Shown here: positions 1 to 11,600 of the stretch, in pieces
Numbering within the stretch: position 1 is the first letter of the stretch
Layout of the letters: the number at the start of each line of letters is the position of its first letter
Assembly (NCBI GenBank): GCA_012845835.1
Contig: JABAKD010000023.1
Span: 8,321,147 to 8,385,146 of the forward strand
Direction: 5' to 3'
DNA length: 64,000 nt
Origin: Undaria pinnatifida
Taxonomy: Eukaryota > Sar > Phaeophyceae > Laminariales > Alariaceae
Translations under genes and position numbers: made by a program
The notes under the pieces: generated by a model
What the model saw: only the letters and a program-made list of their open reading frames with translations
Database searches by the model: none
Told to the model about the DNA's origin: nothing

Positions 1-158
1 TTTGGGTCAAGGCTGAGCCCGGTCATTCAGAAACCATTTCAGGCGAAAAGTGCTTGCTCTAAGTTGTAGCATGCGTCTATATACCCTCGGCATGGATTGA
101 GGCAGTACGTACTCAAGACTTTCGCCGAGAACCCCTCCTTCCCATACCTCGTGTAGTA

Positions 159-757
159 GTGCGTTAGGGGACCGCCGCGTGAGGGGACCGCCAGAGCGTT
201 TTCGGGCAGCGGGACCGCCGAGCGAGGGGACCGCCAACGGGTTTAGAGCAGCGGGACCACCGAGAGAGGGGACCGCTAAGAGGTTTCGGGTAGCGGGACC
301 GCGGAGTGAGGGGACCGCCAAAGATTTTGAGGCTTAATACGCGTTTGGAAAACGAGGTATCCGGACCGAGTTTATACTAGAACGTACAGATTTTCCCAAT
401 TAAATTTATCTGAAGAGGATTTTTTTTTTTTTTTTTTTTCATCCTCCGGCGGATGGGGAAAAATAAAGCTTTAGCTCACCACACTTCCACGTATTTTCAT
501 ACGCGTCGTGTGTCGATTTAACTCAGCTGCTAATTTAATCTGTACGCTTTATTTAGTATATAGTCAAATCGGCTGTCCCGCTGCCTTAAAGTCTTTGGCG
601 GTCCCCTCACTCCGCGGTCCCGCTACCCGAAACCTCTTAGCGGTCCCCTCTCTCGGTGGTCCCGCTGCTCAAAACCCGTTGGCGGTCCCCTCGCTCGGCG
701 GTCCCGCTGCCCAAAAACGCTCTGGCGGTTCCCTCACGCGGCGGTCCCCTAACGCAC
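159..757. mobile_element. Fold-back element: 175-bp inverted arms around a 249-bp spacer
   Basis: Bases 159-333 are an almost exact reverse complement of 583-757. Each arm is built from alternating CGGTCCCGCTGCC-like and GGCGGTCCCCTC-like blocks with a period of about 48 bases, so that one frame reads a 16-residue repeat (LAVPSLGGPAARNP-like). The spacer (334-582) includes a T tract. Long, internally repetitive inverted arms are typical of Foldback-type elements. No target duplication could be recognised. Confidence 0.85.
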
Positions 758-939
758 GACAGCATTGGTCAGGAATACTGACCTTGATTTTGATAGAGTT
801 TCCGAAAAAACTCCATAAAAAATATTTCATCTCAGGGAATTCCTAAAAACGAAAAACGAGTCTTTTCTTTGACCTTGAAAATGTGACATTTCAGAATTTC
901 AAAATGCCAGGAATTGTCCGTGTGGTAGACTATATTGGT

Positions 940-1245
940 GTGTTGTTGGGTGTTGGTGTTGGTGTTGGTGTTGTGGTGTATTGGTGTTGATGTTGGAAAT
1001 GTTTTGTTCGATGTTGTTGGAGTTGGCGTTGTTGGTGTTGGCGGTAGGTCGTTTGGGTTGTGGTATATACAGTTGGGGGGCGAGGGGGTGTGGGGGTGTA
1101 GGGTGCAGTGTTGTTGTGGTTGATGGTTGTGGTGCGGTTGATACTTTTCGTGTGGGTGCTGGTGGGGCTGCTGGTGCTGCTGGTGCTGGTTCTTCTGGTG
1201 CTGATGATGCTGGTGTTGATTCTTCTGCTGCTGTTCTATGTGACG
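940..1245 (+). repeat. Degenerate TGGTGT/GCTGGT repeat
   Basis: Long run of GGTGTTGGTGTTGG and GCTGGTGCTGCTGG units. The open frames across it (Val/Leu-rich in one frame) are composition effects. Confidence 0.8.
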
Positions 1246-2278
1246 GTGTCCCTATCTATGCCCTTCCACATGCATGTCCCTATGTTACTACATACCTGGT
1301 ACCTGAGTAGTGCGAGAGGAACAACAGAAGGTGCAATGTTGAATGTGTCTCACAGTAGTTTTCACGGGAAAACGGAAATTCGCTGTCAGCTACATCCATA
1401 CCTGGTTGAGTAGTAGAGTTGACTATTATTAATAGTTGAAGTTGAGTACTAGGAGCGAGAGGAACAGAAGGTGCGCAATGTTGAATATGTCCCACCGCTT
1501 TACCGGAAAACGGAAATTCGCTGTCAGCTGTTGCACTTCATCTAGTGATTGCACCATTCACCCTTCCTTTGCTCGCTCGGTCTTTACCGTAAAACTTTTG
1601 GTTTCGTAAACTCTGATTAACTAATAACTGGTACTTCGAAGTAATGAACATGTGACTGCTGAGACTGCCGCCAGCTGCCAGCCGGAAGCACTTTTTTCTG
1701 CCTCCTTCCTCCTGTACCTTGCGATCCTGCTCCGCGCGCGATACCGCCATATCACACTGCTGCTATCACCGCAGGTGCAGCGAAGAATGGTGCCGTGCCA
1801 TATCTACGGGCAAACTGCTGTGATATTAGCTAAAGACAGACATCGCATCGTAGGACCGCAGAGAGCGACAGATATTGCACACCTACCTTAGACCAAAATA
1901 TTAAAAACGTTACTCTTTATTGACATGTATCAAAACGGTTCTTATTTCTAAGTATATATGGGTGTCTTTTTTGACGTAGCTTTAGACGTAGCTTTAGGGA
2001 CCGTTCAATCACTAATATTATGATTAACCGATCCTTAAATTAAAGTGCATATGGGTACAACACTGCCTGTTGACTGTTGGCGAGATACGTCCGCGTCAAA
2101 GTTTCGGTTCGCATTTTTTTTTTTTTTTCTGAACCGCTGGTTGGCCAAAGACTTCTTGTGGCAGCGCGTCATATTCCTCCGCATTTTTTTATTTTAGCAA
2201 GCCGCAAGCCCCTTCATTCCATTCATCGAACACCACACAGAACAAATATCACCTCCACCATCACCACCACCGTCACAC

Positions 2279-2457
2279 ATGCTTTGCAACAGCAACACTG
2301 GGTCAGAAGAAGCGCGACCACCAACATCGGCAGCAGCAAGAGAAGAAGTAGCAGCGATAGATTCCACGCGCTCCGTGACCGTCCCTATGGAGGAATTCAG
2401 AGACTGCCCGGGAGAGGAAGACGCTGACCCGCTCGTAGTGGTGGCTTCGTACAACAG
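2279..2457 (+). CDS. Lactonase gene exon 1 (residues 1-59 plus split codon 60)
   Basis: The ATG at 2279 opens a Ser/Ala/Glu-rich N-terminus (about residues 1-45) that leads into the first propeller strand, DPLVVVASYN. The donor is ACAACAG followed by gttggg, phase 2. The first base of exon 2 completes AGG (Arg), giving the continuous ASYNRFDNLAH. No TATA box or other promoter signal could be supported upstream. Confidence 0.8.
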
Positions 2458-5400
2458 GTTGGGCTTTTTTCTTTTTTTTTTTTCATATACATTGAATCAA
2501 TTATCTGGGGGATTTTTTTCGTGTTTTTTTGTCTTTGCTTTCTGCATCCTATACATTAAGTGAATGCATTTTGGGCGATTTCGTGTTTTCGGTTGGTTGC
2601 ACCGCTGTTTGCTCTCTTGGGACAGAGAGGTCGGGGGAGCAAGGGGAGAGAAAGAGGGGAGGATACAGAGGCAGGGGTAAGAACGGCAACGCGGGGTATC
2701 GCTCCTCATGGTGGTTGACCTGCTATGCAAAGCTCGTGATCTGGTGGTGCGGTGCGGCTTGCCCTGCTATGTAAGAACAAAGTTACTCGTAAACGCACTT
2801 TTTCAGACTTCAACCTGATCGGGTTGCCTCATACCGCAGATACAGCATCCTCACAGATCTTCGAAGAGCAAACAAAGCAACAACGGCAGTTGGGCAGCAG
2901 CAGCAGCAGCAGCAACAGACGCAGCAGGAACCTCCTATGTATCCCTTAAAGGCTGGTGCTCTTCTCGACCGTTGCTTGTCTCATCAATATGCAGCCACCA
3001 CCGCAACCATTTACAACAGTACTTGTTGCGCTCTCTTTCTGAACAACAGCAACAACAGTCACTATAAGCAGCAACAACAGCAGATGCGGCCAGACCCTCC
3101 CATACCAGGTATGCTGTACCTGGTTTGCTGTATCCCACAAGTTTCTCAGCTGCTGCTTGCCTCATTCACATGCCCGTATATACAGCCACCAATACTACCC
3201 GAACCACAACCATTACTCCGGTCGCTGTCGCTGTGCTCGCGTTCTGAACAACAGCAACAGCTGTAGTAATAATGACATACTCGGAGTACGAGTAGTAGCC
3301 AGGAGTGTTCTACATGTCACACAAGAGCACTGCTGTCCTCATGTGATGCTTGTGTCACCCATTGTTGCTCTTGTTGTTCTAACACTAATTCGCATAATAA
3401 TATAGTCCGTGGTCATAGGACAGGCTCCAGCCACTTTGGAGTGGGAGGATACCCGACAGGTGCACATATATTGTAACAAAAATACACTCCAGCTGAGATC
3501 GAAGACTTTGTCGAAACTCATCTTTGCAAACTGTGTGTGATCCTCCGATCGCGCGTATTACTGGGTGTGTCTTCTCATCAAGGATATAGGTCGGCGACTC
3601 CCCTTGGAACTACAGCAGTGTACTGTAGTGTTGTAAGGCTAGCTTGGGTAAGCTGTTGGTTAACTTTTTGCAAGTGGTCAAACGGACTAATACCCCACTA
3701 ATACCTTAACAAATGGCGTCGTCGACAGACCATGGGTTTTTTGGGTCGTGGGTTCAAATCCCACATCCACCCACGAACAAACTTTTTAGACTTTCCCCAC
3801 GTCGAACTTGAAAAATACTCTCCCCGGTATCCCCAGGAAATGAAACGGCTTGGATAAATGACAGGTCCGCCCGTATATCCGGCCGACCTGCTATCCCGCC
3901 GTTTCAGGGGGGGAGAGCGTTATGAGGCTTAGTTTGGGTAAGCTATTGGTTAACCTTTTGCAAGTGGTCAAACGACTAATACCCCACTAATACCTTAACA
4001 GTAGCGTGTACCAGAGGGTCAACAGGGTGATGCGCATATACTCGAGTGTTTGCGTTAAAATAATTCAATCTCAAATTCCATTAAAAATAATCGCCGAGCA
4101 AACTTTGAAGGAAGAATTTGCCTCAAGACGGCATGAAAATTCCGATTTCAGTCAACGATTTAGAGTGAACTTCCATCAATGACGACCAGCTCATACGATT
4201 GGCCTACAAATACCGAGCTTAACACCGTTGCTCTCCAGGCACACAGCAGGCACAACGGCACAGCAAACAGAGGGCACGAGGGCACAACCCACACGGCAGC
4301 ACACAGCAAACACTGCTCGCGGCGCGCTCTGCTTGGCAGCGGTAGACACAACCCAACCTTGATGCGTAGGCACTAAAGGGTAGCTGGGGAAGCATGGTGC
4401 ATACGCGCAACCTCAGGGGTAGGTGCTAGTGAGCCAGCCCGCGCTCTCTACGATGTGACCTGGTTCTCTGCTGCTGCGTGATGTATTCGGTGCTGATATT
4501 GTCAACCACCGTCGCTATACCACAACGCCGTCGCCGAAGCCTCCACCGCCACCGCCACCCACGCCGCACGGCCGCCGCCTTGCTGCTGCTGCTGCTGTGC
4601 GGGGGCTATTGTGCTGCGGCTGCGGTTGGTGTCTCCGGCGTTTGCTTCTAAAAACATTATTAAAAAACTGGCTGTTCTGTTGTCGTGGTGATGATCGTGG
4701 TGATCGAGCCAGGCCGGGCCGAGCTGCTGTGCCGCAATTCATCTGGCGGGGCTATCGCCACCGTCACCTCCGTCCTCGCCGCTGCTGCTGCTGCTGCGGC
4801 AGCGGCTGCGGTGCTGCTACTGCGCTGCTGCTGCTGCTGCTGTGCCGCTGTTTGTCTGATGGTGTTGTGCTGGGCCAGGCTGTCGGTGAGTCTATTAATA
4901 GGTGCTACCGCACCATGTCTGAATTCGAAATTTGATGCTGCCTTCCCGCTCGCCGCCTGTGATGTGGAGGCCGTGTACGCCTTTTCTGCGATTCGTTCAC
5001 CGCAAACATAACAAAAAGCATGCCGGAGTGAGTCTGGCCTTTTTCTAGCATGATGGAAGATTTTTTAGTGATCTTTTTTACGCAAACACTCGATTATAAA
5101 AATAAAAATACACTCCAGCTGTGAGATCGAAGATTTTGTTGAAACTCGTCTTTGCAAGCTGTGTGGTATACTCCGATCTCGCGTATTACGGGTGGTGTGT
5201 CCTCATCAAGGATATGATTCGGCGACTCCCCTTGGAACTACGGCGTGTATTATATGTATGTAGCTGAAGCAACTCGTACATTATCTACAAAAAAATAGGC
5301 AAACGTGGAGTTGGAAGTCAGCGTACGTACGTATCAGGCCCATACTGGTGCATACCATCTGGTACATACGTTCATGACATCCAATACGGTCACCACTGCC

Positions 5401-8400
5401 GCTAGAACCAGCAGCGCCACCACTGAGGCTGCTGTCGCTGTGGTCTCTGTGCTCACTGTGCTCGCGTTCTGAACACCAGCCACAGAAGCACAGCAACAGC
5501 AGTGACATCAGCAGCAGCAGCAGCAGCTGCTGCAACGACAACGATATTGCTTTCCTCGTTCATTAGTTGCCTCGAGCAACATAATACAACCAGCACCGCC
5601 ACCGGCGACACCAAAACCATCACTACCAACACCAAGACTGACACCACCAACACCAACACCAACACCAACACCACCAACACCAACACCAACACCAACACCG
5701 CCAACACCATCAATGTCACCACCATATCCACCCCCAACACCATCACCACCAACACTATCACCTACGCCACCACCATCTGCTCATGCCCGTCTGACCGTAA
5801 TGGTCTTTGTGTGTGCGTTCGTTGCGCTGCTGCTATGCTCGCGTCCCCCTCCTCGTCATCTTTCTGTTTTCTTGAGCTTCCGAGCCTTTTCCCAATACGA
5901 AAACCATTCCACTCTAATCCCAAGTAACTTATCCCCATCTCCTAACAGTGGGTACTCTCACCACTACTGTAGAAACGATCCCAATCTAATCGCAAGTACT
6001 TTATCCTCACAAGTATATACGACTGCTGTAGAAACGATTCCACTCTAACCGATGTCATCGATATTTTTTCCAATTAGCCCCCCCCCCCCCCCCCCCCCCG
6101 AACACACGCATGACACGATTATCAAGGGGTGTTCCTTGCCGTTGCTTGCTGTTGTGCTGTGTTCATGCTATGCCAGGTACTGCTGTGCTCGTGTGCTCCT
6201 GCTACTCTGGGGGTGGAAGTAGTGGTGGTATTGGTGGTGGTGCTGTTGTTATTGCTGGTGCTGACGCTGATAGTGGCGGTATTGACGGTGTTGTTGGTGG
6301 TGTTGGTTGTGTCGGTGTTGGTGTTGGTGTTGGTGGTGGTGGTGGTGGTGGTGCAATTGTAAATGCAACCTCGAAGTCATCACGGCGAAGCGAATTTCTA
6401 ATTCCGACGGGCACGAAAAGAAAGGATCTCGTTTCCACTCTCGCGCGTCCCTGTGTTTTCATGCGTGTGTCCCGCCCAACAACCGGACCTCCCAACATGA
6501 ACAGTTATCGCCATTCTGGGGTGCACGCACACCAACGACCAAAATTTCCCCTAAAGAGCAGTTTTGTTGGGTTGGACTGGGCTGGGCTGGGCTGGGCTGG
6601 GCTGGGTTGGGTTGGGTTGGGTAGGGCTGGGTTGGGTTGGATTGGGTTGGGTTGGGTTGGGTTGGGTTGGGTTGGGTTGGGTTGGGTTGGGTTGGGTTGG
6701 GTTGGGTTGGGTTGGGTTGGGTTGGGTAGGGTTGGGACTTTCCTCTTTCCCACCAACGCACATATTTCACGACATATACAATGCCCACCGGCGCGAGTTC
6801 CTACTATTAGCGTACAGCTGCAACGATTTCGATATCCGCCACAGCCATCCTGCTTGGTGCCTCAGGTTGACAACAGCCTCGACAACTTGGCGCATGTGCC
6901 ACGAGGGGCAACCTGCATCGGCAGCATTCTCCGCGTTAAACGCCGAACTTTATATGCATCGCATCGAAGTTTCAATATGTAACATATCGTACGCATATCT
7001 AGTATTGACGTTTATGTTCGTTCATCGTTATCGTATCGCGCTCGATATTACTCGATATCATATCATGCGCGATGTCTTGTCTCGATATCGAACACGGTAT
7101 CGATACCCTTTGCTTAGACGCGTGCCACGATGGAGGCAGCACTTTTTGGCTAGCGTATTATCTGAACGACGGCGCTCCTTAGCCCGAAATCGTCGGAATT
7201 ATGGTATTATTTTTGCAAAAAAATATACGGAGTATATATTTTTGAATGTATTCCTGTGCACAAACCTATGGGCATGTTCATCGGATTGCACTTTCATTTT
7301 TCTCAAGATCAGTTTTTGCGTGGGGTATATGCTGTGAATAGTATAAATCTCCCCAAGTGAAAAGCCCCAGAGAAAACAAAAAGGGTGCCCCTCTGCCCTA
7401 GTCTGTGTCGGTGAAGTCCTGAATCGTGCCCCAAATTATCGCCAGCGGTTCGACAACCAGGTGCACGTGCCACGAGGGACCACCTGCAATTGGAACAGCC
7501 TGCGTGTGAAATTGCCGAAGAGTAGTTAAGGTATCGTATCGAAGTTTCGATAAGATATATCGTACGCATGTATATGTTTATCGTTTTTTTTTTTCGTGTC
7601 GTCGTTATCGTATCGAACTCGACATCATGTGGTGCTCGATATCGAACACGGTATCGACATCCATTCGCCAAGTTATGAATCCTCCCTGAAATGAACGCTA
7701 GTTTCGACAACCGGGCGCACGTGCGACGAGAAACAATTTGCAATGGGAACAGCCTGCGTGTGAAGTTGCTGAAGGTAAATTCAAATTGTATCATAGCGAG
7801 CTCTCAGCACATAATATACCGCACGCACGTATATGATCGACAGATCGATCTTCGTCTTCGATTGTCGTCATCGTGTCGAACTCGATATTATATCGAATTC
7901 GACGTTATGTCCAACTCGATATCATATCGAACTCGATATCGTATCGAGCCCGATATCATATCGAACACAGTTATATCCTTCGCTGAATCCTAACTCCTGT
8001 CTGAAAATATAGTCAGGTTCGACAACCGCGCGCACGTGCCACGAGGGACCACGTGCAACCGCCTGCGTGTGAAATTGCCGAAGATTTAACAAATGGTATC
8101 GAATCTTCAATATACATACAATATCGTGCGCATGTATAGTATCGACCTTCATCTTCTTGTTATTGTATCGAACTCGATATCGAGACGAACTCCATACCAT
8201 AATGCGCTCGATATCGAACACGATATCGATATCCTTCGCTAAATTCTTAACCCTGACTTAAACTAACACCAGGTTCGACAACCTGGCGCACGTGCCACGA
8301 GGGACCACCTGCAATGGGAACAGCCTGCGAGTGTTCCGGCTGCACCGAAAGACGGCCACGATGACCTTGCTTGCGGTAGAAGATACGCTAGAGAACCCAG

Positions 8401-8522
8401 CCTTCCTGAGGTTTCACCCAGAGTACAATGTCCTCTATGCCTGCACGGAGGACATCACAAAAGACAATGAGGTGGGTGGCTGTTGTTCTTGTTCCTGGTG
8501 TTCTTGTTCCTGTTGTTGTTCC

Positions 8523-8618
<96 letters not shown>

Positions 8619-11600
8619 CGTTGTCGTTGTTGTTGTTGTTTGTTGTTGTTGTCGTTGTTGTTGTCGTTGTTGTTGTCGTTGTTGTTGTCGTTGTTGTCAA
8701 GATACGCTTAAAAAACCCGCTTTTCCGAGCTTTCACACGCCGGGTGCAACACCATCTATTTTTCTTGCACAGAGGATAGCGCAAGAGACAAGGAGATGAA
8801 AGAGCATTGCTGTTGTTGCTCTCACGTTAACGCATCGCCATAATCTTGTTCCTGGTCACAAGACAAGGCGCTTTTTACCTGCCATCATTACCCGTACAGA
8901 TACACTTGATACTGTTATACATGAAGAAAAAAAGCGATAAAAGTGAAGGCACGTACCGTAGTGGGGAGGGGGGAGAAAAGCCTGCTCGGTGACCCCGGGT
9001 CTGAGTTACGTCTAGGGAGAGAGAAGGAGGAATGAAAAGTGCGACGATAATAGAAGATATTTTTCAAAAAGTGTGTTCTATCTTCGGGTGAGTGTGTAGG
9101 TGGGTGTTCTAGGCAGTGATACACATTGCTATTGTGTTGTTTCAACCACTTTACCCCAGTTATGCCATCAGGGGGCACTTCGACCGGTATTTCGTATGGG
9201 TTAGGGTCGGGGTTAGGGTTAGCATGGCTGTAAAAATACGATAATGTACATAGGACACCCCGTTCAGGTGATGGGGGCAATATGGGCTTGGAACCCCGTC
9301 CGTTATCATTACAGAACGTCATATATGGGCTTGGAACCAAGCCCGTTGAACGTCCGATCTGGGCTTGAAACCAAGCCCGATATCATTACAGAACGTCCGA
9401 TAGCCCACGTAGAGTGGACACATGCTACAACAGAGGAGGAGTGTTATTTGTCTGAGGGTTCCCACTTGAGGACCTCTGTGCCTTCTTTAGCCGCGAACGA
9501 ATTTTGAGTTAATGCAGAAAGTGGAACCCCCGGATAAGCAACAGCCTCCCAGTGCCTGGGTAGACACAGACTACGGCAGACGGGTGCTTCGATAGAGGTG
9601 CAACCCCCTTTTTTTTTCTGAGGTTCCTCGATTTGAGAGCTTTTGAGACCTCTCCCAAAAACTGATTTGGAGATAAACAATAAAAACTTGTACCGGTTGA
9701 AAAAATTCCAGTGACTTGAAGACAAAACAAGAATCGTGCAGAACAAAATTGGTTTATTTTCGACAAAAATTTGGGTTAAGGAGTCCCCGTCATTCGGAAA
9801 GAAAATTTTGGCAGAAAGTGCTACCTCGATCGTAGCATGGGTCGGAAAAATTGGCAGGGGGGATTGTTAAGGAATTTGTGGGTTGTTAGCCCGTTCGACC
9901 ACTTGCAAAAGGTTAACCAATAGCTTACCCAAACTAAGCCTTACAACACTCTCCCCCCCTGAAACGGCGGGATAGCATAGCTTACCCAAACCTAAGCCTT
10001 ATAACAGGATGTTAATACCAATATTTTGGCCACCGGGTTTGAGACACTCCGACAAGTGACTCCGCTCCTCACGGGCCAAAACCATGCAGGCGGTTGTTTT
10101 TCGCGCAGCGTAGCTTACCATTCCGGTGCGGATTTGATATCCCAGCATCAAGGTAGCACGGAGATCCTTTGTTAACAGGGGTGAAGGCCTTATCATGTTG
10201 CAAAAAATTCACCGGAAACTTCTCATAATTTTCGCAATATCTCGGCCAGCAACATAATACTTTTTATTGTTCTTATTTTTGCGCCGTGACCATAAGGCCT
10301 ATACGAACAATCCAAGCTATCGTTCACCGTTATCGACGAAGAGTTGACAGAGTTATGACCCCATAGGCATTAAATGACCCCTGTTAACAATGGATCTCCG
10401 TAAAAAATAGCACGAAAGCTGAATACCGCAATGTAACCGGGAGAAGGGTTGCTCGCGCGAGTGACCATGAGGGAGCCCCCCGTGTCAAAAACAGGGTCCC
10501 AACAGTGATCCCCCGTACCGTAGTCTGGGTCGGTATACAAATAGTTTCATGCTGCAAAACAAGAATGGCATCCCGACGAGTTTGGGTTTAAAGATCCTCG
10601 TCATTCAAAGAAAAAAAAAAAAGAGAGCGAAAAATGCGCTGTCGCTTACGACCCCCACGGGAGCTGAAGGACACGCCAGCTGGCGCGCTGGATTGCGAGT
10701 ACGATTGAGTTACGTTGACACACGACATGCTCGAAAAAACGTGGAATTGTTGGGGAGCTTGGGAGTATTTTTTTTTTTCTCCCATCCACCGGAGGATCTT
10801 CAAAAAAAAAAAAAGAGCACGTGTCGGTGGGTGGGTGGGCGGGTAGGTGGGCGGATAGACGCGCACCCGTTGCAGTGACATCGAGGTTTCAGCCAAAAAA
10901 AGTGCTGGCACCTCTGTCGTAGCCTGTATACCCCAATGGTTCTTAGCGATCTCGTCGACAACAAGGTGGCGTCAAACTGCTGCCTGCTGCCAGAAGCTGC
11001 AGAGCAACCACCAGGCGTTTAATTGCACGTACGTGCAAGGTTTTTAGAATTGCACGTAAACTCAGCACAGCCCCTGCCGACCTCGAGGGCAGACCGAGAG
11101 CCCCCCAAAGGGTTGGGTTAGGGTCAGGGTTAGGGTCGGGTCTAGGGTCGGGTTGGTCTGGGCAGCGTAACCGTCGTTTTGTGCGGACCTGGACATATTG
11201 AGCCGCCATACATTCATCGCTATTGAATTTACGTGCAAATCTAAAACACCTTGCACGTACGTGCAATTTCACGGGAGCCCCAGAGCAACCCGTGCCCGCT
11301 GGGGTGTCCTACATTTTTGTCCTAGCCCTAACCCTAGTGCTCCGTAATGACGTCACTGGAGTGAAATGGTTGAAAATGCACAATAATGTGCGTCTCTGAC
11401 CCACTGCCGCTCTTGGCGTTTGAGAGTTTGTCGAGACACAGCAACAAAGTCGGAAAACGACGAAATATGTATCAGGTGTAGTTGTCTCATCAACCGTCCT
11501 TTTTTTGGTGTGAGTATTCCCAAACACGGAAAACAGTAACGAGTGTGGCAGGGGAGCAAAGGAGACCAAAGAAGGGTTCTTCGTACACGATGTACAACCA

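Larger units (their letters stand above)
1..2278. other. Upstream flank of the lactonase gene: repeats, no supported gene
   Basis: Contains a fold-back element (159-757), a GT-rich TGGTGT repeat stretch (940-1245), and a duplicated pair near 1320-1400 and 1450-1525 (both carry gaaggtgcaatgttgaat and cggaaattcgctgtcagct). The first 90 bases resemble one end of the dispersed TIR family. No coding pattern or promoter element could be supported. Confidence 0.6.
2458..8272 (+). other. Lactonase intron 1 (5.8 kb)
   Basis: Contains CAG/CAA-rich repeats (2880-3260), two copies of a dispersed 150-base repeat (3475-3625, 5095-5240), a tRNA-like segment (3700-3775), CTG/GCN tracts (4580-4850), ACACCA and TGGTGT arrays in opposite orientation (5590-5770, 6200-6355), a poly-C run (6080-6099), a GGGTT array (6576-6737) and the exon 2 partial copies (6879-8085). 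Confidence 0.75.

Noticed and set aside
3700..3775. Possible tRNA gene (gtgggttcaaatcccac)
   Set aside because: Only the T-arm is convincing; no acceptor pairing and no plausible anticodon arm. Treated as SINE-like.
6459..6788. Pro/Thr/Gln/Asn-rich frames on the minus strand
   Set aside because: They are direct translations of the GGGTT pentamer array; several frames on both strands are open for the same reason.
8292..8799. Long poly-Cys, poly-Val, poly-Leu and poly-Asn frames
   Set aside because: They come from the TTG microsatellite in intron 2; only the first part up to 8471 is exon 2.
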